This document shows positions 1-6,359 of a stretch of DNA of 7,884 bases, one piece after another. Made by a program: the position numbers and the translations under genes. The stretch is taken from contig JAIXPU010000077.1 in NCBI GenBank assembly GCA_027486075.1, forward strand, positions 1-7,884, read 5' to 3'. The stretch is from Streptomycetaceae bacterium (GTDB taxonomy: Bacteria > Actinomycetota > Actinomycetes > Nanopelagicales > Nanopelagicaceae). Each line of letters opens with the position of its first letter. Positions within the stretch are counted from its first letter, which is position 1. A model generated the notes under the pieces. The model was not told the DNA's origin. It was given only the letters and a program-made list of their open reading frames with translations, and ran no database searches.

Positions 1-411
1 GGTGCAACCGAATGGAAGGCGGCCATGACAGGCCCAACAGTAGATATAGAAGATGGCGCAGTTGAAGGATGGTCCTTCGTGTTTAGCAGTGACGATGTTC
101 CATCTGTAGCTCCCCTAGCAAAGCCAAACTTCGCCACAATTTGTGGCAAGACCAAGAAGGATCCAGATACCAAAAGAATTGCACTTGTTGTTGATTTTGG
201 TAAAAAGGCATACGCACCTAAGGGCGAAAAAGTGCAACGAACAATCGTTCGCTGCGTAACTACTGCCAAGGCATCTCAAGGAATTGATGTTCTTGCACAA
301 GTGGTCAAGCTCCGTGCTGCTTCATCTGGACTTATCTGTGGAATCAACGGGTATCCGAAGAAAGAGTGTGGCGTAGAGATTGCAACTCCTGCCGCACTCC
401 TCAAGAAGTAA
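1..411 (+). CDS. SCO2322-family protein, 5'-truncated by the window edge
   Basis: The frame is open to the first base of the window (it begins GATEWKAAM), so this is the C-terminal 136 residues of a longer protein; the ATG at 25 is probably internal. The visible part resembles the SCO2322 family of actinobacterial exported proteins of unknown function: a W-x5-GP start, then EDGAVEGWSFVF, then ICGKT, a KRIALVVDFG strand, and an ICGINGYPKKECG end. Four cysteines (visible residues 48, 85, 113 and 123) could form two disulfides if the protein is exported; a signal peptide would lie outside the window. The protein ends in a short basic tail with no visible C-terminal membrane anchor. It is followed after 25 bases by ecfT, so it is probably co-transcribed with the ECF transporter and may act outside the membrane in the same uptake process. 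The family call rests on remembered similarity; no biochemical function can be assigned. Confidence 0.72.
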   Translation, partial: GATEWKAAMTGPTVDIEDGAVEGWSFVFSSDDVPSVAPLAKPNFATICGKTKKDPDTKRIALVVDFGKKAYAPKGEKVQRTIVRCVTTAKASQGIDVLAQVVKLRAASSGLICGINGYPKKECGVEIATPAALLKK

Positions 412-436
412 TCCAAGTAATAGACGAGCTCTCATA

Positions 437-1180
437 ATGAAAAGGTCGCTACACCCGCTGACCATGTGGATCTGGGCGCTTCTGCTGATTGCAGCAGTTG
501 TGCTGGCAGATAGCGCATGGGTTGCACTCAGTGCAATTGGTGTAGCGACCGCTCTTGTTATTGCCCGAAGGGACAACTCTCCTTGGGGCGGAAGTTATTG
601 GATTGCCCTGCGTATCGGAGCGGTCATTCTCGTCATTCGCGCAGTTGTTGGAATTCTGATTGGTGTTCCTATTCCAGGAAGAACAATCTTTACGGTTCCA
701 ATCATCGACCTACCATCTTGGATGCCAGGCATCAGATTGGGCGGAGCGGTCACACTGGAGCGCTTATCTTCATCGCTCCATGAAGGTTTGATTATCGCAA
801 CAGTTATTGCCCTCTTCGGCGCTGCAACTTCACTCACAAGTCCACATAAGGTCTTGCGCACACTTCCATTTTTCATCTACGAAATTGGAATCACTCTGGT
901 GATTGCAACCTCACTCTTTCCGCAATTGGCGCACAGCGCTCGACGTATTCGGTTGGCGCAACAGTTACGAGGCCACGAGAAAATCTCATGGCGCGGACTT
1001 GCTCTTCCTCTCCTTGAAGAATCTCTCTCGCGATCCCTGCAATTGGCAGCCGCTATGGATTCACGTGGATTTGGCGTCAGCAGGAAGCGAAGTCGTTACA
1101 GGCCAGAGAAATGGCAGATGAGCGATAGTGCAATCGTTGCCATCACTATGGCCTTGAGTTCAGCGCTGGTGTTGGCATGA
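437..1180 (+). CDS. ecfT: ECF transporter transmembrane component EcfT (CbiQ family)
   Basis: This 247-residue membrane protein is the scaffold of an energy-coupling factor transporter, joining the ATPases to the substrate-binding S component in the cytoplasmic membrane. Hydrophobic segments lie near residues 11-24, 26-43, 54-78, 118-133, 150-163 and 231-247. The two cytoplasmic coupling motifs are visible: AQQLRG at 174-179 (ARG-type box) and AMDSRGFG at 206-213, the family's most diagnostic motif. The frame is also open from an ATG at 380, but the 19 extra residues are polar and overlap the upstream gene, so I chose the ATG at 437; no convincing Shine-Dalgarno precedes it, and reinitiation after the upstream stop is likely. 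Its stop overlaps the ATPase start (ATGA), which implies translational coupling. The protein ends directly at the last hydrophobic segment, making it compact for the family. Confidence is high for the family and moderate for the exact start. Confidence 0.88.
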   Translation: MKRSLHPLTMWIWALLLIAAVVLADSAWVALSAIGVATALVIARRDNSPWGGSYWIALRIGAVILVIRAVVGILIGVPIPGRTIFTVPIIDLPSWMPGIRLGGAVTLERLSSSLHEGLIIATVIALFGAATSLTSPHKVLRTLPFFIYEIGITLVIATSLFPQLAHSARRIRLAQQLRGHEKISWRGLALPLLEESLSRSLQLAAAMDSRGFGVSRKRSRYRPEKWQMSDSAIVAITMALSSALVLA

Positions 1181-2775
1181 TTAAGTTTTCAAACGTATCT
1201 CTTATCTACCCACATTCGACAAAGACCATCATTGAAGGCCTTACCTTCTCTATTCAAGAGGGCGAGATGGTGCTGGTTATGGGAGAAACTGGCTCAGGAA
1301 AAACTTCGCTACTGCGTTTAATCAATGGCCTAGTCCCCCACCACACCGGCGGAATCCTGGCTGGAGATATCAGCGTAGATGGAATCTCGACCCGTGAAGT
1401 AAAGCCGGGATCTCTTGCTCATATCGTTGGAATTGTCGGCCAAAATCCTCTCAATGGATTCGTCACCGATATCGTTGAAGAAGAGCTTGCCTTTGGAATG
1501 GAAGCTCTTAACTTCCCACACGATGTCATGCGAAAGCGCGTGGAAGAAGTACTCGATCTGCTCGGCCTCAACGCGGTAAGACATAGATCCATCGCCACCC
1601 TTAGCGGAGGCGAACAACAACGAGTAGCCATAGGCGCAGCACTTGTCATGCATCCCAAAGTTTTGGTCTTAGATGAACCAACCAGTGCGTTGGACCCGAT
1701 TGCTGCAGAAGAAGTTCTCTCGCTGCTACACCGTCTTGTTCATGATCTCAGCGTTACTGTTGTAATTGCTGAACATCGATTAGAACGCGTCATCCAATTT
1801 GTAGACCGCATCATTTATATAGAAGGCAATGGTGAGACCGCTATTGGCCCGGCAGAAGAGGTGCTCAAGACTGCCCAATTAGTTCCTCCGATCATTCGCT
1901 TAGCGCGCGCCCTCAACTTAAGCGAAGTCGGGACAAGTGTCAGAGAAGTTCGACGGTTAACTGAAGATATCCGCTCGCAAACTTTTGAGACCACAGAGAT
2001 AATGCCTGCCGAGACTAGCGTTGTCATCGAAGTAAATGAGCTGACTATTAACTACGGAGATCAACGCGCTCTCAAAGGCGTTTCCACCAAGATTCACGCT
2101 GGTGAAATCGTGGCAGTGATGGGACGCAACGGTGCAGGTAAGAGCTCACTCTTGCACGCGATAGTCGGGTCACAACTGCCTACGAAAGGTCAGGTGCGAG
2201 TGCACCAAAAAGATCCTGCGCTGCTTAAGGGCGCGGACCGAAGGCGGAGCATCGGTTACGTTCCTCAAGAACCGAGTGATCTGCTCTACGCGCAATCTGT
2301 GCGCGCAGAATGCGCACAAGCAGATCGCGACAACGAAATCACAGAAGGCTCAACCTTCGCCTTCCTCTCTCGCTTAGTTCCACATATCTCTCAAGAGACC
2401 CATCCCAACGATCTCTCTGAAGGTCAGCGATTGGCGCTGGTGTTGAGCATTGTTCTCTCTGGAAATCCTGAGTTGCTCGTTCTCGATGAACCCACTCGAG
2501 GTCTTGATTATCAAGCCAAGAACCTCTTTGCTCTTGCCCTGAAAGAGTATGCAAGTACCTTCAATCGCCCAGTGCTCTTGGCAACTCACGACGTTGAATT
2601 GGTGGCTGAGTTGGCGCACCGCGTTCTCTTCTTGGCAGAAGGTGACATCGTCGCAGATGGTTCAACCCTTGATGTTCTTTTGTCATCGCCTGCATTTGCG
2701 CCGCAAGTTGCAAAGGTGATGTCTCCGAAACCTTGGCTTACCGTCTCTGATGTCGTGAAGGCGATGGCACAGTAG
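1177..2775 (+). CDS. ecfA: ECF transporter ATPase with two fused ABC domains
   Basis: This 532-residue cytoplasmic protein carries both ATPases of an ECF importer in one chain. Domain 1 (about 1-235) has Walker A GETGSGKT at 36-43, Q-loop Q89, signature LSGGEQQR at 142-149, Walker B with D166-E167, and the switch histidine H200. A polar linker of about 45 residues follows. Domain 2 (about 284-510) has Walker A GRNGAGKS at 316-323, Q-loop Q364, signature LSEGQ at 413-417, Walker B with D437-E438 in a DEPTRGLDY context, and H471. Both sites therefore keep every catalytic residue and both should hydrolyse ATP; only the second signature departs from LSGGQ. The start ATG overlaps the ecfT stop by four bases, without its own ribosome binding site. 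The S-component gene begins two bases after the stop. Separate EcfA1 and EcfA2 proteins are common elsewhere, and fused pairs are known in Actinobacteria. The assignment to the ECF class comes from the flanking T and S genes. Confidence 0.93.
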   Translation: MIKFSNVSLIYPHSTKTIIEGLTFSIQEGEMVLVMGETGSGKTSLLRLINGLVPHHTGGILAGDISVDGISTREVKPGSLAHIVGIVGQNPLNGFVTDIVEEELAFGMEALNFPHDVMRKRVEEVLDLLGLNAVRHRSIATLSGGEQQRVAIGAALVMHPKVLVLDEPTSALDPIAAEEVLSLLHRLVHDLSVTVVIAEHRLERVIQFVDRIIYIEGNGETAIGPAEEVLKTAQLVPPIIRLARALNLSEVGTSVREVRRLTEDIRSQTFETTEIMPAETSVVIEVNELTINYGDQRALKGVSTKIHAGEIVAVMGRNGAGKSSLLHAIVGSQLPTKGQVRVHQKDPALLKGADRRRSIGYVPQEPSDLLYAQSVRAECAQADRDNEITEGSTFAFLSRLVPHISQETHPNDLSEGQRLALVLSIVLSGNPELLVLDEPTRGLDYQAKNLFALALKEYASTFNRPVLLATHDVELVAELAHRVLFLAEGDIVADGSTLDVLLSSPAFAPQVAKVMSPKPWLTVSDVVKAMAQ

Positions 2776-2777
2776 CT

Positions 2778-3605
2778 ATGAATCTCACTCCCTCGGCATT
2801 TTCTTTCCGCGGATTAGCCCTGCCTGCGCTCATTGCCACCAGCGCCATCAGCGCACTCGGTTTCCTTTGGCCCTTTCTCATTTCAACTCCGCAAGCACGT
2901 CCGCAATGGCTCTTTGCACTAGCCCTTCCTTGTGCACTTCTTCTTCTCTTCGCCAGCGTCAGTAACAATAAACTGGATACAAAATCAATAGCTCTTCTTG
3001 CTGTCTTAACCGCGGTAATTGCAGCGTTGCGTCCGATGGGTACTGGCGCAGTTGGTATAGAACCGATGTGGTTTGTCTTGATTCTCGCCGCACGCGTCTT
3101 TGGCCCATCCTTTGGGTTTCTTTTGGGCGCTTTATCTATGGTGCTCTCTGCTTTTCTTACAGGCGGCCTTGGTCCTTGGGTTGCTTATCAAGCATTTGCA
3201 GCGGGATGGATTGGTTTAGGAATCGGACTCATCCCCCGAAATATTCGCGGTAGAAATGAACTTGCTCTACTTGCTCTCTACGGAGTTATCGCTGCAGCCT
3301 TCTTTGGAATTGCGATGGATCTGCAGTTCTGGCCTTGGACCTTAGGCGTTGATACTCAACTCTCGTACCAAGCAGGAGCTCCGATTGCAGAGAACTTCAA
3401 TCGATTCATCAGCTATCACTTCTTATCAGCGATGGCATGGGATGTCCCTCGGGCAATCTTCACTTCAACGCTCATTCTCATTACCGGTAGGCCAATCTTG
3501 CATACCTTACGTCGAGCGCATACTCGCGCTGCATTCTGCACGCCTATTGAGTTTGTGGAGTCCCAAGCTAGCGAACGTGCGAAGGAAGAAAAGGCAGCGC
3601 TGTAA
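2778..3605 (+). CDS. ECF transporter substrate-binding S component, substrate unproven (possibly corrinoid)
   Basis: This 275-residue integral membrane protein should capture the vitamin and hand it to the EcfT/ATPase module encoded just upstream. Hydrophobic segments lie near 13-35, 44-62, 70-86, 97-108, 111-128, 136-152, 161-180 and 226-237. The central part has the look of S components: RPMGTG at 85-90, a FGPSFGFLLGALSM stretch at 108-121, and GGLGPWVAYQAFAAGWIGLG at 129-148. The GPW-x3-Q-x-FA-x-G-x-IG pattern reminds me of predicted cobalamin (CbrT-like) S components, but that is memory-based and the substrate remains an inference. An S component encoded with its own T and ATPase subunits is a dedicated (group I) ECF arrangement. 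The start follows the ATPase stop by two bases with no separate ribosome binding site. The charged C-terminal tail (about 256-275) is encoded in the overlap with gcvT on the other strand. Confidence 0.85.
   Translation: MNLTPSAFSFRGLALPALIATSAISALGFLWPFLISTPQARPQWLFALALPCALLLLFASVSNNKLDTKSIALLAVLTAVIAALRPMGTGAVGIEPMWFVLILAARVFGPSFGFLLGALSMVLSAFLTGGLGPWVAYQAFAAGWIGLGIGLIPRNIRGRNELALLALYGVIAAAFFGIAMDLQFWPWTLGVDTQLSYQAGAPIAENFNRFISYHFLSAMAWDVPRAIFTSTLILITGRPILHTLRRAHTRAAFCTPIEFVESQASERAKEEKAAL
3568..3605. other. 38-bp tail-to-tail overlap of two convergent genes
   Basis: The S-component stop (TAA, 3603-3605, + strand) lies beyond the gcvT stop (TAG read on the - strand, 3568-3570), so the last 12-13 codons of each gene are antisense to the other. 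Neither 3' end is followed by a dedicated intergenic space, so any terminator must lie inside the opposite gene. Both reading frames match their families up to the overlap, which argues against an assembly error. Confidence 0.9.
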
Positions 3606-4656
3606 TTTTTGCCGCACATGTTCTTCCGCGTACATCGATAGCTACCTCGCTTCCTAATTCGTATCCCGGCTCAATCAAGGCCAAAGCGATTCCAACTTTC
3701 AGGCTCGGAGAGTAAGTTCCGCTGGTAATTTCACCAATCTCAACTCCGGCGCTATTAAGTACCTTCATGCCTGCGCGTGGAATGCCTCGATCGAGAGATG
3801 TCAGCGCCTGCAACGTCCGAACTTTTCCTGACTCTTTCTGAGCGCGAAGAGCTGCTTGTCCAACAAAATTACTCTTCTTCCAACCGATAGCCCAACCAGC
3901 GCTAGCCTGAACTGGAGAAATTTCAAGTGAAAGTTCGTGGCCATGAAGTGGATATCCCATTTCGGTGCGCAAAGTATCTCGAGCGCCTAACCCGCAAACC
4001 AAGCCAGAGAACGGTTTCATCGCTGCGCATAGCGCATCCCACACGAGAGCGGCATCTTCGACTTGAGGAACAATCTCAAAACCTTGTTCACCCGTGTAGC
4101 CAGTACGACAGAGAATGACAACGCACCCTGCAATGGTGACGTGCGTGAATGCCATGTAATCCATTACCGGATTGACACCCAGGCTCTGCATCACTTCATG
4201 AGCTCGTGGTCCTTGTAGCGCAAGAACTGCATAACTTGTATGTAGATTCGTGATTGAAATACCGGCAGGCGCATTTGCCTGCAAGGCTGCTACAACATCA
4301 GTTGTATTTGAGGCGTTTGGAATGAGAAAGAAATCTTCGGCGCTATTTCGGTAGACGATCAAATCATCAATGACGCCACCTTCGGGCGTGCAATACAAGG
4401 TGTACTGCGCTTTGCTATCAACAATGCGATTAAGGTCGTTGGTAAATTGTGAATTGAGGTAATCCAAGGCGCCAACACCCACAACGCGGGCCTTGCCTAA
4501 GTGAGAAACATCGAAGAGACCCACTCGCTCACGAACAGCAGCATGTTCAGCCAATACGCCAGCACCGGGATATTCGATAGGCATGAGCCAGCCACCAAAG
4601 TCAGCCATCTTGGCCTGTAAGTCGAGATGTTTCTGATGCAAAGGTGAAGTTTTCAC
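3568..4656 (-). CDS. gcvT: Aminomethyltransferase, glycine cleavage system T protein
   Basis: GcvT transfers the one-carbon unit from the aminomethyl-lipoyl arm of H protein to tetrahydrofolate, releasing ammonia and giving 5,10-methylene-THF. The 362-residue length is typical. Family motifs run in order: FGGWLMPIEYPG at 20-31, GLFDVSHLGKA at 46-56, QYTLYCTPEGGVIDDLIVYR at 84-103 with the conserved acidic pair D97-D98, RTGYTGEQGFEI at 184-195, GLGARDTLRTEMGYPLHGHE at 222-241, and SGTYSPSLKVGIALA at 312-326. This pattern separates it from the related YgfZ. The frame is open to 4752, but the 32 extra residues are arginine-rich and unlike GcvT; VKTSPLHQKH is the expected N-terminus, so the GTG at 4656-4654 is preferred. 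No good Shine-Dalgarno precedes it; a TAGGTT box lies seven bases upstream, suggesting leaderless translation. gcvP and gcvH are not in the window. It is divergent from pepA, an order I recall from other Actinobacteria. Confidence 0.93.
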   Translation of the reverse strand: MKTSPLHQKHLDLQAKMADFGGWLMPIEYPGAGVLAEHAAVRERVGLFDVSHLGKARVVGVGALDYLNSQFTNDLNRIVDSKAQYTLYCTPEGGVIDDLIVYRNSAEDFFLIPNASNTTDVVAALQANAPAGISITNLHTSYAVLALQGPRAHEVMQSLGVNPVMDYMAFTHVTIAGCVVILCRTGYTGEQGFEIVPQVEDAALVWDALCAAMKPFSGLVCGLGARDTLRTEMGYPLHGHELSLEISPVQASAGWAIGWKKSNFVGQAALRAQKESGKVRTLQALTSLDRGIPRAGMKVLNSAGVEIGEITSGTYSPSLKVGIALALIEPGYELGSEVAIDVRGRTCAAKITALPFLPSHVR

Positions 4657-4679
4657 AGGCTTCAACCTACACTTACGCT
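4652..4679 (+). promoter_or_regulatory. Weak candidate promoter for pepA
   Basis: TTCACA (4652-4657, five of six against TTGACA) is separated by 16 bases from TACGCT (4674-4679, matching TANNNT). Transcription would start about 60 bases before the pepA ATG. The -35 covers the gcvT start codon and the spacer covers the candidate gcvT -10, so the two promoters could not be occupied at once. The match is weak and other TANNNT boxes lie nearby (for example TACACT at 4668-4673). Confidence 0.22.
4656..4669 (-). promoter_or_regulatory. Candidate -10 box of a leaderless gcvT transcript
   Basis: Read on the - strand, TAGGTT (4669-4664) fits the actinobacterial TANNNT -10 pattern. It is separated by seven bases (GAAGCCT) from the GTG start of gcvT, so transcription would begin at or very near the first base of the start codon. 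No clear -35 is present at the usual distance. The placement is inferred from spacing alone. Confidence 0.45.
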
Positions 4680-4731
4680 CTGCCGCACGCTCGGCAAAAC
4701 GCCTCGTTCGCGCTATCGCCATGAGAATCTC

Positions 4732-4738
4732 AAGGGAG
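4732..4738 (+). promoter_or_regulatory. Ribosome binding site of pepA
   Basis: AAGGGAG ends seven bases before the ATG at 4746, which is good Shine-Dalgarno spacing and fixes the pepA start. The contrast with the SD-less start of the divergent gcvT is notable. Confidence 0.75.
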
Positions 4739-4745
4739 TACGTAC

Positions 4746-6254
4746 ATGACATCGATTCGCCTCAGTGATGGAATCGTCAAGGATGAAATTCTGGTTGTTG
4801 GTCTCGCCGTCAAAGCATCCAAGGCAGCGAAGTCTTCATCGTCATTGCAGATTGAATCTGGCGACATTGCACTCGATAGCAAAGCCCTCCTTCAAACACT
4901 TGCTGACCTTGGTGCAACTGGAAAAGCAGATGAGGTAATCAAAGTTCCAGGCACATCAACTCGACTTCTGGTCTTTACCGGTCTCGGTAAGCAAGGCGCC
5001 ACCTATGACAATGAAGTTCTCCGTCGCGCAGCTGGCGCTGCCGCGCGCGCTCTTTCTGGAAATTCCAGCGCTACCTTTTCACTTCCAGCTAAAAATGAGG
5101 ACGCTGTGCGCGCAATCGCCGAAGGCGCAGGTCTTGGTAACTATCTCTTCGACCAATTTAGAGGCTCTACTAAGAGCGCTCAGAAAGCGCCGCTCAAGAC
5201 GATAACAGTGCATACCTCTTTGGCAGGAAAGAGTGGCGCTAAGGACGCGGCAAAAATCGCTGAAGTTATCTCGACCTACACATATCTGGTGCGCGACCTG
5301 ATTAACACTCCTCCCAGCCACCTAACACCTGATTCTTTCTGTACCGCAATTACCGCCGCAGTAAAGAAAGCTGGCGGCGCTTCAGTTGGACTCAAAGTTA
5401 CTGTGATGACAGATTCGCAACTTCGCTCTAAGGGTTACGGTGGAATCATCGGCGTCGGACAAGGATCAGTTAATCCTCCGCGCTTACTCAACATTTCTTA
5501 CACTCCCAAGGGCGCAAAAGCCAAGAAGAAATATGCCTACGTCGGCAAGGGCATCACCTTTGATACCGGTGGTTTGGCGCTCAAGCCAGCTCTTGGCATG
5601 GAGGCCATGAAGTCAGATATGAGTGGCGCTGCCGCTGTCTGCGCTGCCACCATTGCTATTGCACTTCTTAAAGCACCTGTAGCCATTGATGCATGGGCGC
5701 CACTTGCTGAAAATATGGTCAGTGATACAGCAACCAGACCAAGTGATGTCATCACAATTTATGGCGGAAAGACTGTGGAAGTGCTCAACCCTGATGCAGA
5801 AGGTCGTCTCGTTCTTGCTGATGCGATTATGAAAGCGCAAGAGAGTAAAGATCTCGATGGCATCGTTGATGTAGCAACACTTACTGGTGCACAGGTTGTC
5901 GCTCTCGGCACCCGTACTAGCGCCGTGATGACCAATAACGGAGAATTTTCTGCAGCCTTTGTTGAACTAACGAAGAAGACTGGCGAAGCTTTTTGGCCGA
6001 TGCCACTTCCAGTTGAGTTGCGCGCTTCTCTAGATTCACCTGTGGCAGATCTTGCAAACATTGGAGAGCGAATGGGCGGAATGCTTGTGGCTGGCCTCTT
6101 CCTCAAAGAGTTTGTAGCCGATGAACTTCCATGGCTACATCTCGACATCGCAGGACCTGCCTACAACGAGGGGGCGGCCCACGGATACACCCCAGTTGGT
6201 GGGACCGGAATCGCCCTCCGTTCCTTGGTGCAATTGGCGCTGGAAGAGCGCTAG
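4746..6254 (+). CDS. pepA: Leucyl aminopeptidase, M17 family (cytosol aminopeptidase)
   Basis: This 502-residue enzyme removes N-terminal residues from peptides in the cytoplasm using two metal ions, usually as a hexamer. The N-terminal macro-like domain (about 1-165) is variable; the catalytic domain (about 170-502) carries all expected ligands: K268 and D273 in VGKGITFDTGG (266-276), D291 in MKSDMSG, and D350 and E352 in NPDAEGRL (348-355). R354 is the bicarbonate/transition-state arginine, and LTGA (379-382) and GPAYNEG (470-476) are also conserved. The family signature is normally NTDAEGRL; here the second position is proline, a small change that spares the ligands. The length is typical. 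A GGGAG ribosome binding site supports the ATG start. The gene is divergent from gcvT and 105 bases upstream of lpd; I recall the pepA-lpd-sucB order from Streptomyces. A DNA-binding role like that of E. coli PepA cannot be judged from sequence. Confidence 0.95.
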   Translation: MTSIRLSDGIVKDEILVVGLAVKASKAAKSSSSLQIESGDIALDSKALLQTLADLGATGKADEVIKVPGTSTRLLVFTGLGKQGATYDNEVLRRAAGAAARALSGNSSATFSLPAKNEDAVRAIAEGAGLGNYLFDQFRGSTKSAQKAPLKTITVHTSLAGKSGAKDAAKIAEVISTYTYLVRDLINTPPSHLTPDSFCTAITAAVKKAGGASVGLKVTVMTDSQLRSKGYGGIIGVGQGSVNPPRLLNISYTPKGAKAKKKYAYVGKGITFDTGGLALKPALGMEAMKSDMSGAAAVCAATIAIALLKAPVAIDAWAPLAENMVSDTATRPSDVITIYGGKTVEVLNPDAEGRLVLADAIMKAQESKDLDGIVDVATLTGAQVVALGTRTSAVMTNNGEFSAAFVELTKKTGEAFWPMPLPVELRASLDSPVADLANIGERMGGMLVAGLFLKEFVADELPWLHLDIAGPAYNEGAAHGYTPVGGTGIALRSLVQLALEER

Positions 6255-6359
6255 AGCTACCTCTTCTCTCCAGTTAGGCGAGCCCCCAAAAGGCTGGCAA
6301 GATATGGTCGTTAGAGCAGATGAAGTACTTGCGAAAGAGAAAAAGAAGGAGCCTCACGG
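6255..6359 (+). other. Intergenic spacer between pepA and lpd, possible promoter and weak hairpin
   Basis: A short imperfect hairpin is visible, GCGAGCC (6278-6284) against GGCTGGC (6292-6298), with one mismatch and a seven-base loop. It lacks a T-run, so it is a poor intrinsic terminator. TATGGT at 6303-6308 fits TANNNT and could be a -10 for lpd with a leader of roughly 45 bases, but no matching -35 is evident. From 6325 the sequence is purine-rich and leads into the lpd ribosome binding site. Whether lpd is read through from pepA or has its own promoter is undecided. Confidence 0.3.
6346..6351 (+). promoter_or_regulatory. Strong ribosome binding site that selects the lpd GTG start
   Basis: AAGGAG is separated by eight bases from GTG at 6360. 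It is one of the best Shine-Dalgarno matches in the window. It supports the GTG, which is also where homology to the FAD-binding fold begins. Confidence 0.88.

Noticed and set aside
380..436. Upstream ATG extending EcfT by 19 residues
   Set aside because: The extension is polar, overlaps the upstream gene by 32 bases and does not look like an EcfT N-terminus; the ATG at 437 leads straight into the first membrane segment.
1330..1658. Antisense reading frames of 79-107 codons inside the ATPase gene
   Set aside because: They lie opposite the Walker B and signature region of an intact conserved gene and show no recognisable family features.
3591..3614. Possible intrinsic terminator for gcvT or the S-component gene (GGCA/TGCC pair near a T-run)
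   Set aside because: The stem is only four base pairs with a loop of about 14 bases; the neighbouring CAGCGCTG palindrome cannot form a hairpin with a proper loop.
4657..4752. N-terminal extension of GcvT from the ATG at 4752 or 4722
   Set aside because: The added residues are arginine-rich and unlike the family, no ribosome binding site precedes either ATG, and the longest version overlaps the pepA start.
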